Shown: in pieces, positions 27,120 to 34,989 of the stretch
How positions within the stretch are numbered: the stretch's first letter is position 1
Layout: every line of letters begins with the position of its first letter
Assembly (NCBI GenBank): GCA_016901755.1
Contig: JACJKV010000001.1
Coordinates: 1-64,000 of the forward strand
Length of the DNA stretch: 64,000 nucleotides
Direction of reading: 5' to 3'
From: Thomasclavelia spiroformis
Lineage (GTDB): Bacteria > Bacillota_I > Bacilli_A > Erysipelotrichales > Coprobacillaceae
Notes under the pieces: model-generated
Told to the model about the DNA's origin: nothing
Database searches by the model: none
What the model saw: only the letters and a program-made list of their open reading frames with translations
Program-made: the position numbers and the translations under genes

Positions 27120-28035
27120 TTTCTCTCTTCCTTACATCATCTATTTTATATACCGTAGAATCAAACAGGAAACTATGATAATAGCTGATTCCCGGAGTCA
27201 GTCGATAAAGCAGATGCATCAGTTCAATAGATTCTTTTGCATACTTGCCTTTACTGATAAATTCAATGCCCTGAGCATACAGATTAACAATTTCTAAAAG
27301 AATAGTTGGCTCAGTATACTGACCATCGATCATTAAATAATCAAAACTGTCAAACTGATTTAATACATCCAAAGCACAAAGCTGTTGACATGATAAAACA
27401 TGAGTACCATAATCATCTTCATAGATATGACAGCGTGAATCAACGCCATTAGCCTGAATCTGGATATCTTGTGATTTATCACAGTTAAATTCCAGATGAG
27501 TAAAACTTTTATAATTTGATAACAGTTTTCTTTTTGAATAAGCCATATATTCAACACCATGAATCTGAACCATGGTTTTCATTTCTAAATGATCACCGAT
27601 CAGTTTTTTTTCACTTAATGGTATTTCCCTTGCTAAAAACGCCCCATCAACACCATAGTGGTTTAAAACAGCTAAAGTCTGATCATTTGTATTTAATGTA
27701 TCAGGCATATAAAATTTTAAAAATGGATAATGTTCATTTTTACAGATCTGCAAAACACCAAAATCCTGAAACAGGATGCCATCGACCTGCAGTTTAGCCA
27801 AAGTCTTTAAATGTGTTTTTAACTCAGGAAGCAGATGCTGTTCCACCAAAGCGTTGACCAGAACAAATACTTTGATCTGACTGTCACTTTGTTTTAATTG
27901 TCTGATTTCTTCATAACTGAATGATTTGGCCTGACGCAAAGAAAAAACTTCAGCGCCGACGATAAAATGATCAACACCTATGCTTAAATAATCATAAATG
28001 TGATCCAAACTGTTTAAATTTACAATTAAAGTCAT
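27094..28035 (-). CDS. U32-family protein TrhP1-like
   Basis: 313 residues, the shorter member of the U32 pair (Bacillus YrrN/TrhP1). It begins directly with the barrel segment SIGVDHFIVGAEVFSLRQAKSF, and lacks the Cys-rich RGGCSQSC region of its partner, retaining only scattered Cys such as NCDKS and LSCQQLC. It probably works with the gene at 25863 in tRNA U34 hydroxylation. Its ATGA overlaps the trmR stop, indicating tight coupling. Confidence 0.88.
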   Translation of the reverse strand: MTLIVNLNSLDHIYDYLSIGVDHFIVGAEVFSLRQAKSFSYEEIRQLKQSDSQIKVFVLVNALVEQHLLPELKTHLKTLAKLQVDGILFQDFGVLQICKNEHYPFLKFYMPDTLNTNDQTLAVLNHYGVDGAFLAREIPLSEKKLIGDHLEMKTMVQIHGVEYMAYSKRKLLSNYKSFTHLEFNCDKSQDIQIQANGVDSRCHIYEDDYGTHVLSCQQLCALDVLNQFDSFDYLMIDGQYTEPTILLEIVNLYAQGIEFISKGKYAKESIELMHLLYRLTPGISYYHSFLFDSTVYKIDDVRKRENEGNKSNN

Positions 28036-28631
28036 TTTGATCCCTTTCTTCTAATTACACATATACCATCCCCCACTGGATAGTATTCTACATCATACTG
28101 TTCATGCTGAAAGATCCAGTCTTTGAATCTTTTTATTTTTTTTACCAGCTGTTTTGTATTACGATTTTTAATATGATCAATATCGAAAATCATTCCATGA
28201 AAATCCAGATTATCGACGATACATATACCATCAGGCTTAATTAAAGGCATATATTTTTCAAAAAATTTCTGATACTGCGCTTTTGCTGCATCAATAAAAA
28301 GGCAGTCAAATTCATGCTGTTTAAGATTTTCTATCGGTAAAGATAAAGCATCAGCCAGATGTATACAGATTTGCTTTTCTAACTGATGAGATGCTATATT
28401 TTCAATCGCTTCTCTATAACGTTCTTCGTTTAATTCAATAGTTTCAACATAGAAGTTTTCAATATTACTGACCATCATCATAGCTGAATAGCCAATAGCA
28501 CTGCCAATTTCCAGACAACTGTGACAGTGATGCTGGCGAAACAGCTCGATCATGAATTCCAGACCAGCTTTTTGCATGACCGGAATATTTCGATTTAATG
28601 CATTTTGTTCAATTTCATCATAATATTTCAT
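28032..28631 (-). CDS. trmR: tRNA 5-hydroxyuridine O-methyltransferase (TrmR/YrrM-like)
   Basis: A SAM-dependent O-methyltransferase of 199 residues. Motif I is LEIGSAIGYSAMMM near 45-58, then VETIELNEERYREA, and DCLFIDAAKAQYQKFFE as the catalytic Asp segment, and VDNLDFHG. In Bacillus TrmR methylates the 5-hydroxyuridine made by the TrhP proteins, giving 5-methoxyuridine at tRNA position 34. Here it sits directly before the two U32 genes. ATG 28631 was chosen; it lies just after the mltG stop. Confidence 0.9.
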   Translation of the reverse strand: MKYYDEIEQNALNRNIPVMQKAGLEFMIELFRQHHCHSCLEIGSAIGYSAMMMVSNIENFYVETIELNEERYREAIENIASHQLEKQICIHLADALSLPIENLKQHEFDCLFIDAAKAQYQKFFEKYMPLIKPDGICIVDNLDFHGMIFDIDHIKNRNTKQLVKKIKRFKDWIFQHEQYDVEYYPVGDGICVIRRKGSK

Positions 28632-28633
28632 AA

Positions 28634-29710
28634 TTAGTACCACTTATTTTTATTTACGTTTTCTAAATGTTCTTTATATTCCTTGGCATATAATACCTTG
28701 GCATCCTTGGTTGCAAAGAAAAAATAATAATCACTTTTCTGATAGTTCAAAGTATCGTTGATGACATCAACTGATACAGCACTGATTGGTCCAATTGGTA
28801 AACCATCATAGCGATAAGTATTATATTTAGTATCACTATTCAAATCGCTTTGTCTGACATCAACTTTTGTGACCTGATTGCCATAATTAACGGTAACATC
28901 ACTTTGCAGGCGCATTGGTTTATTTAAACGATTGATCAGAACTCCAGCTATTAATGCACGATCATCATTATTGGCAGGTGATTCTCTTTGTACAATGGAA
29001 GCCAGTGTCATAAACTGATGGATCGATAAATTTTGCGACCCAGTAGAAAATTTTTCGATCTGTTCTTTATATGATGATAAATGTTTTGCTGTCTGATCAA
29101 GCATCATTTCAGTAATAGAATCGATATTGGCAGTCTGTGATGTCAGAAAATACGTTTCTGGTGCCAGATAGCCTTCAAGTGGATAATATATACCATCCTG
29201 TAAAATATCTTCAGTTAAGAACCAGTATTTTTCTATTAAAGTCTGAAGATACGTTTTATCATTCCATTTTGCAATAATATCATCATATTTGATCTCTGTA
29301 CTGGCTGAAATCTTTTGAGCAAATTCAGGAATGGTCTGACCATCTATAACTGTTATTTTGATATTTGATATATGGTTTTTGTCATTTCCTTCAAGAATTG
29401 ATAAAATTTCTGCCAGATTCATATTTTTGTTCAGCAAATAACCATTACTTTTAAAATCATAGCTGTGCAATTTTAAATAAATCTTAGCACAGGTTTTACT
29501 TTTAATAAGATCATTTTCTTCTAAAATATCGAGAATGTCATTTCCATTGCTGCCTTTTGGGATTTCCACAGCAACTTCTTCATCTTTAACAGAAACAGCA
29601 CTGATTCCATTAAAATAGTAGATTAAAGCGCATCCCGTCATACAAATCAGAATAATAATGATACCTGCAGCAATTTTTATTTTTTTGTCAATCTTTTTCA
29701 ATTTTTCCAT
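28634..29710 (-). CDS. mltG: Endolytic murein transglycosylase MltG-like
   Basis: A membrane-anchored YceG/MltG-family enzyme that cuts nascent glycan strands, 358 residues. A basic N-terminus and one helix (about 12-33) are followed by a LysM-like region (VEIPKGSNGNDILDILEENDLI). The catalytic Glu lies in ASIVQRES, and LINRLNKPMRLQSDVTVNYG is the conserved substrate-groove segment. ATG 29710 follows GGGGAAA; the longer in-frame reading lacks a ribosome site. First gene of the trmR-trhP-udk operon. Confidence 0.92.
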   Translation of the reverse strand: MEKLKKIDKKIKIAAGIIIILICMTGCALIYYFNGISAVSVKDEEVAVEIPKGSNGNDILDILEENDLIKSKTCAKIYLKLHSYDFKSNGYLLNKNMNLAEILSILEGNDKNHISNIKITVIDGQTIPEFAQKISASTEIKYDDIIAKWNDKTYLQTLIEKYWFLTEDILQDGIYYPLEGYLAPETYFLTSQTANIDSITEMMLDQTAKHLSSYKEQIEKFSTGSQNLSIHQFMTLASIVQRESPANNDDRALIAGVLINRLNKPMRLQSDVTVNYGNQVTKVDVRQSDLNSDTKYNTYRYDGLPIGPISAVSVDVINDTLNYQKSDYYFFFATKDAKVLYAKEYKEHLENVNKNKWY

Positions 29711-29765
29711 ATGATTTCCCCATTCTGTAATATTATAAGTTATTTTGTTATGAGTTTCAACCAAA

Positions 29766-29790
29766 GAAAAAAAGGTAACGATGTTACCTT
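29766..29790 (-). terminator. Terminator of the beta-propeller gene
   Basis: Read leftward, AAGGTAAC-ATC-GTTACCTT is followed by TTTTCTTT. It overlaps the last bases of the gene at 29789. Confidence 0.8.
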
Positions 29791-30892
29791 AATAATTATT
29801 AATAAATGGTGTCATATGGACTGGTTCATTGATCATATAACTGTATTTAGTTTCAATGACCATTCCCCCTTTATCACTGGAATAACGATATGATTCAACA
29901 ATACCGCCTTTTTGACAGGCAACTACGACCCACTCATTTCCTTCTTCATTATAAACCAGCATGTTTACTGGATCTGGTGAAGTATCTTCAAAATCAACAT
30001 AAGTTAATGTACCATCTTCTTCAATGTCAAATAAAACCAATGAATCGTGACCTTTATTTGTGACATAGAGATGATCCTGTTCAAAGTTAAAACGAATATC
30101 TGTTGGAACATTATCATATTCATCATCGTCTTCTTTAGGATATGTATCAACAGTTTGCATGAGTTCAAATGTCAAATCATGATAATGATAAACTTCAATT
30201 GTATTACTTAATTCATTCATAACATAAGCACGATCACCGTTTTGATTAAAAATCATTTTTCTAGGACCATTTCCTGCTTTTAGAGAAAATGAATGAACAT
30301 TATCATAAACCAAAGTACCATCATCTTCAATATCAAAGAGACAGATTTTATCTAAACCTAAACAGGTTACATACAGTTTATTATGATCTGGCAGAAAGTC
30401 AACCATTGCTGGAAATGGAGCAGTCTGTCTGATTTCATCAGCACCTTTACCACTGAATTTATAAGTTCCTATCTTTTTAAGCAGTTTCTTTTTATGAATC
30501 TTAAAGCAAACCAGTTCACCATTATGATAGTCTACCGCAAAGAGCTTATCAGCAGTTTCCAGATCACCGTTTGTACAGGCATGTACATAAGTTTTTCCCT
30601 GATCAGAAACACGCGATACCAAAGCCAGTGTTTCAGCTGTAGCTGCATATTCACAAATACCACCATCATCAACAGAACCGGTTCTGTTACGATAAGTTAC
30701 GCAGGAAAATCTGCCAAAGTTAAAAGCAAACAATGGATCACTAGGTGTAGAAAAATGTCTTTTAAATAATATTTCCCCATTTTCTACATCCAATTGAAAA
30801 GTGTAGATTCCTCTTGTCTGATTGTTACCAAATGAATTTACAAAAAACGCTTTCGTTATTCTTCTTTTACCACCAAAAAACATAAATGCCAT
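29789..30892 (-). CDS. Lactonase-like seven-bladed beta-propeller protein
   Basis: 367 residues with repeated WD-like blades, each showing the pattern LYVTCLGLDKICLFDIEDDGTL or LYVTNKGHDSLVLFDIEEDGTL. This is the layout of the PF10282 lactonase (YkgB/6-phosphogluconolactonase-like) fold. There is no signal peptide. Members hydrolyse lactones in sugar acid metabolism; here no pentose-phosphate gene is adjacent, so the substrate is open. ATG 30892 follows AAAGGTGGG; an in-frame GTG four codons earlier lies in that site. Confidence 0.85.
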   Translation of the reverse strand: MAFMFFGGKRRITKAFFVNSFGNNQTRGIYTFQLDVENGEILFKRHFSTPSDPLFAFNFGRFSCVTYRNRTGSVDDGGICEYAATAETLALVSRVSDQGKTYVHACTNGDLETADKLFAVDYHNGELVCFKIHKKKLLKKIGTYKFSGKGADEIRQTAPFPAMVDFLPDHNKLYVTCLGLDKICLFDIEDDGTLVYDNVHSFSLKAGNGPRKMIFNQNGDRAYVMNELSNTIEVYHYHDLTFELMQTVDTYPKEDDDEYDNVPTDIRFNFEQDHLYVTNKGHDSLVLFDIEEDGTLTYVDFEDTSPDPVNMLVYNEEGNEWVVVACQKGGIVESYRYSSDKGGMVIETKYSYMINEPVHMTPFINNY

Positions 30893-30924
30893 ATGATTAC
30901 CCACCTTTTATAATATATAAATAA

Positions 30925-30947
30925 AAAGCTAATGAAAATTAGCTTTT
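30925..30947 (-). terminator. Terminator of the alaS-ireB-ruvX-DUF1292 operon
   Basis: AAAAGCTAAT-GAAA-ATTAGCTTTT forms a symmetrical stem with T tracts on both sides, just after the DUF1292 stop codon. Confidence 0.85.
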
Positions 30948-30948
30948 A

Positions 30949-31233
30949 TTAATGACAGTCTTCCTCACAGTATTCAGTTTCATCGTCATCTTCATCTTGA
31001 GCAACAAACGACTGAAATACTTCTTCGATCATTTCCCATTCTTCAGGATCTTCGATAGCTAACAGCTGGCCATCATCAGTATAAATAGAAGCCTGAGCCT
31101 GAGGTTCATCTTCACGAGGATCAAAATATACTACATATGAATTTCCGTTTTCTTCATTATCAAAAGTAAATAAAATTTCATATTCAGTTTCCTGTCCATT
31201 ATCATCTGTAATTACAATAATATTTTCGTCCAT
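30949..31233 (-). CDS. DUF1292-family acidic protein (YrzB-like)
   Basis: 94 residues, very acidic, especially the tail (DEDDDETEYCEEDC). The family pattern is ITDDNGQETEYEILFTF-DNEENGNSYVVYFD, with a beta-strand core. Members follow ruvX and ireB in most Bacillota, as here. The function is unknown. ATG 31233 was chosen because AGAAGG lies 7 bases upstream. Confidence 0.88.
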   Translation of the reverse strand: MDENIIVITDDNGQETEYEILFTFDNEENGNSYVVYFDPREDEPQAQASIYTDDGQLLAIEDPEEWEMIEEVFQSFVAQDEDDDETEYCEEDCH

Positions 31234-31243
31234 ATTCATCCTT

Positions 31244-31663
31244 CTATTTTCTGTCAAGATAACCCTGTAGAATTTCTACAGCGGCCATTTTGTCAATTAC
31301 TTTCTTTCTTTTTTTTCGTGAAACATCCGCAAAAATAAGCTGACTTTCTGCTACTTTCGTAGTCAGTCTTTCATCAATCAGGATAACTTCAATACCAGCG
31401 ATCATTTCTTCTAGCATTTTTTTGAAAGCAATGGAAATTTCACCACGCTCACCAATATCACCATTCATATGTTTAGGTAAACCTAAAATGATAGTATGAA
31501 TATCATTCTGTTCGACCAGCTCTTTTACATGACGAGCACACGATGTATAATCGTTATCCTTAAAACGGAATGTTTCAACACCATGGGCCAGCATGCCTAA
31601 TATATCAGACATGGCAATACCACATGTTCTTGAACCTAAATCCAAACCGAGAACTTTGTTCAT
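31244..31663 (-). CDS. ruvX: Holliday junction resolvase-like RuvX/YqgF
   Basis: 139 residues with an RNase H-like fold. The sequence opens with VLGLDLGSRTCGIAMSD, whose first Asp is catalytic, then IILGLPKHMNG, and VILIDERLTT with a further acidic site and DKMAAVEILQGYLD at the end. Proposed roles are Holliday junction resolution and 16S rRNA 5' end processing. Its ATG overlaps the ireB stop (TAATG). Second-last gene of the alaS operon. Confidence 0.94.
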   Translation of the reverse strand: MNKVLGLDLGSRTCGIAMSDILGMLAHGVETFRFKDNDYTSCARHVKELVEQNDIHTIILGLPKHMNGDIGERGEISIAFKKMLEEMIAGIEVILIDERLTTKVAESQLIFADVSRKKRKKVIDKMAAVEILQGYLDRK

Positions 31664-31917
31664 TAGTCTTTCTCCATATAAGATTTTACTAATTCTTCAA
31701 TGATTTCATCACGATCGACCTGCTGAATGATGTTTCTGGCATTCTTGTGTGACGAAATGTATGCAGGATCATTAGATATCAAATATCCTGCAATCTGATG
31801 AACAGCATTATATCCTCTTTCATTTAAAGCACTGATCACCGTTTTTAAATTGCTTTTGATCATTTCTCTTTTCATTTCTTCAGAACTAAAAATTCTTGTT
31901 TTTGTCATATCTTCCAT
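31663..31917 (-). CDS. ireB: IreB-family regulatory phosphoprotein (YrzL/DUF965)
   Basis: 84 residues, the exact family size. Family features include TRIFSSEEMKREMIK, SALNERGYNAVHQIAGYLISNDPAYIS and ARNIIQQVDRDEIIEELV. In Enterococcus IreB is phosphorylated by the PASTA kinase IreK and affects cephalosporin resistance. It sits between alaS and ruvX, the conserved Bacillota arrangement. ATG follows GTAGGTGAT; an internal Met at codon 4 is a possible alternative start. Confidence 0.94.
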   Translation of the reverse strand: MEDMTKTRIFSSEEMKREMIKSNLKTVISALNERGYNAVHQIAGYLISNDPAYISSHKNARNIIQQVDRDEIIEELVKSYMEKD

Positions 31918-31971
31918 CTAAATCACCTACTTTTCTAAATACAAAATTATTATACCTTAATTGTATGCAAA

Positions 31972-34578
31972 TTACAAAATGTTTTTCAGCTCATCATGGA
32001 TATTTGCAATCCTGTCATTAACAGCACATCCACCTTGAGCGAAATCTGGTTTTCCACCACCACGACCATCAACAACTTCATTGATAGCTTTAATGATCGT
32101 ACCAGCTTTATACTGTGATAAAAGGTCCTTACTTACTGAAACGAAATATGAACATTTATCTTCAAAGCGTGAAACCAGTACAACGATACCATTTCCAATC
32201 TTATCTCTGAAGTCAAATACCAACTGTTTAGCTTTAGCATTTTCAAGCTGTTCTTCTACATATAAAACACGAACACCATTGATCATTTCAACATCGTTAG
32301 CTTTTTTAGCTGCGTTCATGGCATTGAGCTTAGATGATAGATCAGCAGCTTCTTTTTTTACATCTTTCAATTCCTGTACAGTTGCTTCTACCTTGCTGAC
32401 AACATCTTTTCTGTTCTTGAGGTTAAGCACCTGAGCAATCTGATCTACTGTTTCTTTTTCATGAACTAATGCCTGATATGCAAGTTCACCGGTTCTAGCA
32501 ACGATACGACGAATTCCACTACCAACAGATTCTTCACTTTCAATTTTAAATAATCCAATTTCACTGGAATTGTTGACATGGCATCCTCCACATAATTCTA
32601 CTGAATAATTTCCAATGTTGACTACACGTACTACGTCACCATATTTTTCATCAAATAATGCCATTGCACCAGATTGTAAAGCTTCTTCTTTGCTCATGTT
32701 TTTGATATCTACAGCCATTCCCTTAAAAATGGCAGCATTCACTTTCTGATCAATAACTTTTAGCAGCTTAGCAGAGATCTTTTCAAAATGAGTAAAGTCA
32801 AAACGCAGCAGCTGATCATCTACATAAGAACCAGCCTGAGATATATGATCACCTAATACTTCCTGCAGAACTTTCTGCAAAAGATGAGTGGCACTGTGAT
32901 TAGCAGTAATCTTTTTTCTTTTTTCCAGATCGATCATTAATGTCATCTGGTCACCAGTTCTGATCGTCCCTTTTTCTATATCAATAAGATGCATATGCTG
33001 TCCATTTGGAGCATTTAGAACATTAACAACTTTTGCTGTTGTATGATCATTGCAAAGCATACCAGTATCAGCACACTGACCACCCATTTCTGCATAGAAC
33101 GGCGTAATATCAAAGGCAACTTCACCACAGTCTGAAAGCTCATTAACTTTACAGCCATTTTTAAAGACACCAGTAACTGTTGCGGTTATAGGTGCAGGAT
33201 CATATGTAAACTTTGATTCCACTTTAAATTCCATTAAATCTGGTTTTTGACAGTTCATTGATTCAATATCATTACGTGCACAACGAGAACGTTCCTGCTG
33301 AATCTTCAGTTCTTCCTTGAATCCTTCTTCATCAACTTTGATCTTTGATTCGTCAGCAATTTCTACGGTCAGTTCAAATGGAAAACCATAGGTATCATAA
33401 AGTTTAAATGCATCTTTTCCACTGATGATGCCATCAGTATTTTTTTCAATCAAAGATTTAAGCAGTTTTTCTCCGTTAGCCAGGGTTTTATGGAAAGCTT
33501 CTTCTTCTTTTTTGACCATATCAGAAATAAAAGAAACTTTTTCTGGCAGATAATCATAAAATTCTTTCATGATATCACTAACTACCTGCACCAGATCATA
33601 CATAAATGCTTTTTCAATACCAATCTGTTTACCATAGCGAACGGCACGACGTAAAATTCTTCTTAATACATAGCCACGACCAGCATTATCAAACATTGCA
33701 CCATCAGCTAATGCAAAAGTAATAGTACGAATATGGTCAGCGATAACACGATAAGCCATGTAATTATCTTCATATTTAACATTAGCAATTTTTTCAGTAG
33801 CTTTGATAATTGGTAAGAAGAAATCTGTATCAAAGTTTGTATCTCCACCCTGGATGATGCTGGTAATACGTTCCAGCCCCATTCCAGTATCGATGTTTTT
33901 CTGTGGCAATTCTTCATATTCATCTCTTGATTTGCCTTCTTGTGAATTGTATTGAGAGAATACCAGATTCCATATTTCAATATAACGGTCGTTTTCCAAT
34001 TCTTCATAGAACAGTTTGACTCCTAAACCATCAGGATCATATTTTTCTCCTCGGTCATAGAAAATTTCTGAATCAGGGCCACATGGACCTTCCCCTATTT
34101 CCCAGAAGTTTTCTGGTGTTTTTAACATATGGGCAGGATCAACTCCTTTTACATTGACCCAGTAGTTATAGGCTTCTTCATCATGATCATGAACAGTGAT
34201 ATAAAGTTTATCTTTATCGAATCCGATCCATTTTTCATCAGTGAGGAATTCCCAGGCAAAATCAATGGCTTCTTTTTTAAAATAATCACCAATCGAAAAG
34301 TTTCCTAACATTTCGAAAAAAGTATGATGTCTGGCAGTTTTCCCGACATTTTCAATATCATTTGTACGAATTGATTTTTGCGCATTTGTAATTCTTGGAT
34401 TTTCAGGTTTTTGTGAACCATCAAAATATTTTTTTAAAGCTGCAACGCCGGCATTGATCCAAAGCAATGTTGGATCATCATTAGGAATCAGTGAATGACT
34501 TGGTTCTATTTTATGATCTTTGCTTTCAAAAAAATCCAAAAACATTTGTCTGACTTGATTTCCAGTTAATTGTTTCAT
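31972..34578 (-). CDS. alaS: Alanine-tRNA ligase
   Basis: Charges tRNA-Ala with alanine. 868 residues, full length. The class II catalytic core covers about 1-450 (ARHHTFFEMLGNFSIGDYF; GLERI). The editing domain has the zinc-ligand pairs NHSATHLL and CGGCH. The C-terminal DHHA1 domain (VVLVSRFEDKCSYFVSVSKDL; GGGKPDFAQGG) completes the protein. It is preceded by an alanine T-box leader and followed by ireB and ruvX. ATG follows GAAGGAGATT. Confidence 0.97.
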   Translation of the reverse strand: MKQLTGNQVRQMFLDFFESKDHKIEPSHSLIPNDDPTLLWINAGVAALKKYFDGSQKPENPRITNAQKSIRTNDIENVGKTARHHTFFEMLGNFSIGDYFKKEAIDFAWEFLTDEKWIGFDKDKLYITVHDHDEEAYNYWVNVKGVDPAHMLKTPENFWEIGEGPCGPDSEIFYDRGEKYDPDGLGVKLFYEELENDRYIEIWNLVFSQYNSQEGKSRDEYEELPQKNIDTGMGLERITSIIQGGDTNFDTDFFLPIIKATEKIANVKYEDNYMAYRVIADHIRTITFALADGAMFDNAGRGYVLRRILRRAVRYGKQIGIEKAFMYDLVQVVSDIMKEFYDYLPEKVSFISDMVKKEEEAFHKTLANGEKLLKSLIEKNTDGIISGKDAFKLYDTYGFPFELTVEIADESKIKVDEEGFKEELKIQQERSRCARNDIESMNCQKPDLMEFKVESKFTYDPAPITATVTGVFKNGCKVNELSDCGEVAFDITPFYAEMGGQCADTGMLCNDHTTAKVVNVLNAPNGQHMHLIDIEKGTIRTGDQMTLMIDLEKRKKITANHSATHLLQKVLQEVLGDHISQAGSYVDDQLLRFDFTHFEKISAKLLKVIDQKVNAAIFKGMAVDIKNMSKEEALQSGAMALFDEKYGDVVRVVNIGNYSVELCGGCHVNNSSEIGLFKIESEESVGSGIRRIVARTGELAYQALVHEKETVDQIAQVLNLKNRKDVVSKVEATVQELKDVKKEAADLSSKLNAMNAAKKANDVEMINGVRVLYVEEQLENAKAKQLVFDFRDKIGNGIVVLVSRFEDKCSYFVSVSKDLLSQYKAGTIIKAINEVVDGRGGGKPDFAQGGCAVNDRIANIHDELKNIL

Positions 34579-34604
34579 TTTCTAATCTCCTTCTAAAATA
34601 TAAA

Positions 34605-34805
34605 AAAGTCGTCCTGTTCTAGGAACGACTTAAGCGCGGTACCATCCTAGTTCATGTAAAATACATGCCCTTAATTTGACCTTAACGCAGTTTCACGGTA
34701 ATGATTAATTACTCTCCAAAGTAGCTTTCCTGTAAGCTTTATAAACATTTACACCAGCCATGTTCTCTCTACAATAAAGACCTGCAGTACTTATCTTTTT
34801 CAACG
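34605..34805 (-). promoter_or_regulatory. T-box leader of alaS, specifier GCU (alanine)
   Basis: The minus strand reads AGTA, then a stem I region, then GAA-A-GCT-A-CTTTGGAG, with GCT (alanine) in the specifier position. The T-box GGATGGTACCGCG follows, then the terminator AAGTCGT-CCT...AGG-CGACTT with TTTTTT (34605-34635). Uncharged tRNA-Ala would allow alaS read-through. The call is supported by the matching downstream synthetase. Confidence 0.95.
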
Positions 34806-34815
34806 ATTTAACTGC

Positions 34816-34844
34816 ATTATACATGAAAACAGGACAGTTTTCAA
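34816..34844 (-). promoter_or_regulatory. Sigma-A promoter of the alaS T-box operon
   Basis: The minus strand has TTGAAA (34839-34844), 17 bases, and TATAAT (34816-34821). Transcription would start near 34809 at the leader's 5' end. Confidence 0.82.
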
Positions 34845-34864
34845 TCATTAAATATATTTATCAC

Positions 34865-34975
34865 TTACATCTTATCTTTAATTGTCTCAACAACTCGACA
34901 TCCATATTCAGTTTCACTGAATAAAAGCGCTAATGAAGCCAGGGTCAGAGCCATGACAATATTATTTCTTCTCAT
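34865..34975 (-). CDS. 36-residue membrane peptide downstream of recD2
   Basis: A short frame with a good ribosome site (GAGGTGATATC, then ATG 34975). It begins MRRNNIVMALTLASLALLF, a two-Arg start and a hydrophobic helix of about 14 residues, and ends with the charged tail RVVETIKDKM. It lies 14 bases after the recD2 stop in the same direction, so it is the third gene of the mnmA-recD2 operon. I recognise no family. The ribosome site and codon pattern are the support. Confidence 0.6.
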   Translation of the reverse strand: MRRNNIVMALTLASLALLFSETEYGCRVVETIKDKM

Positions 34976-34989
34976 GATATCACCTCTAA

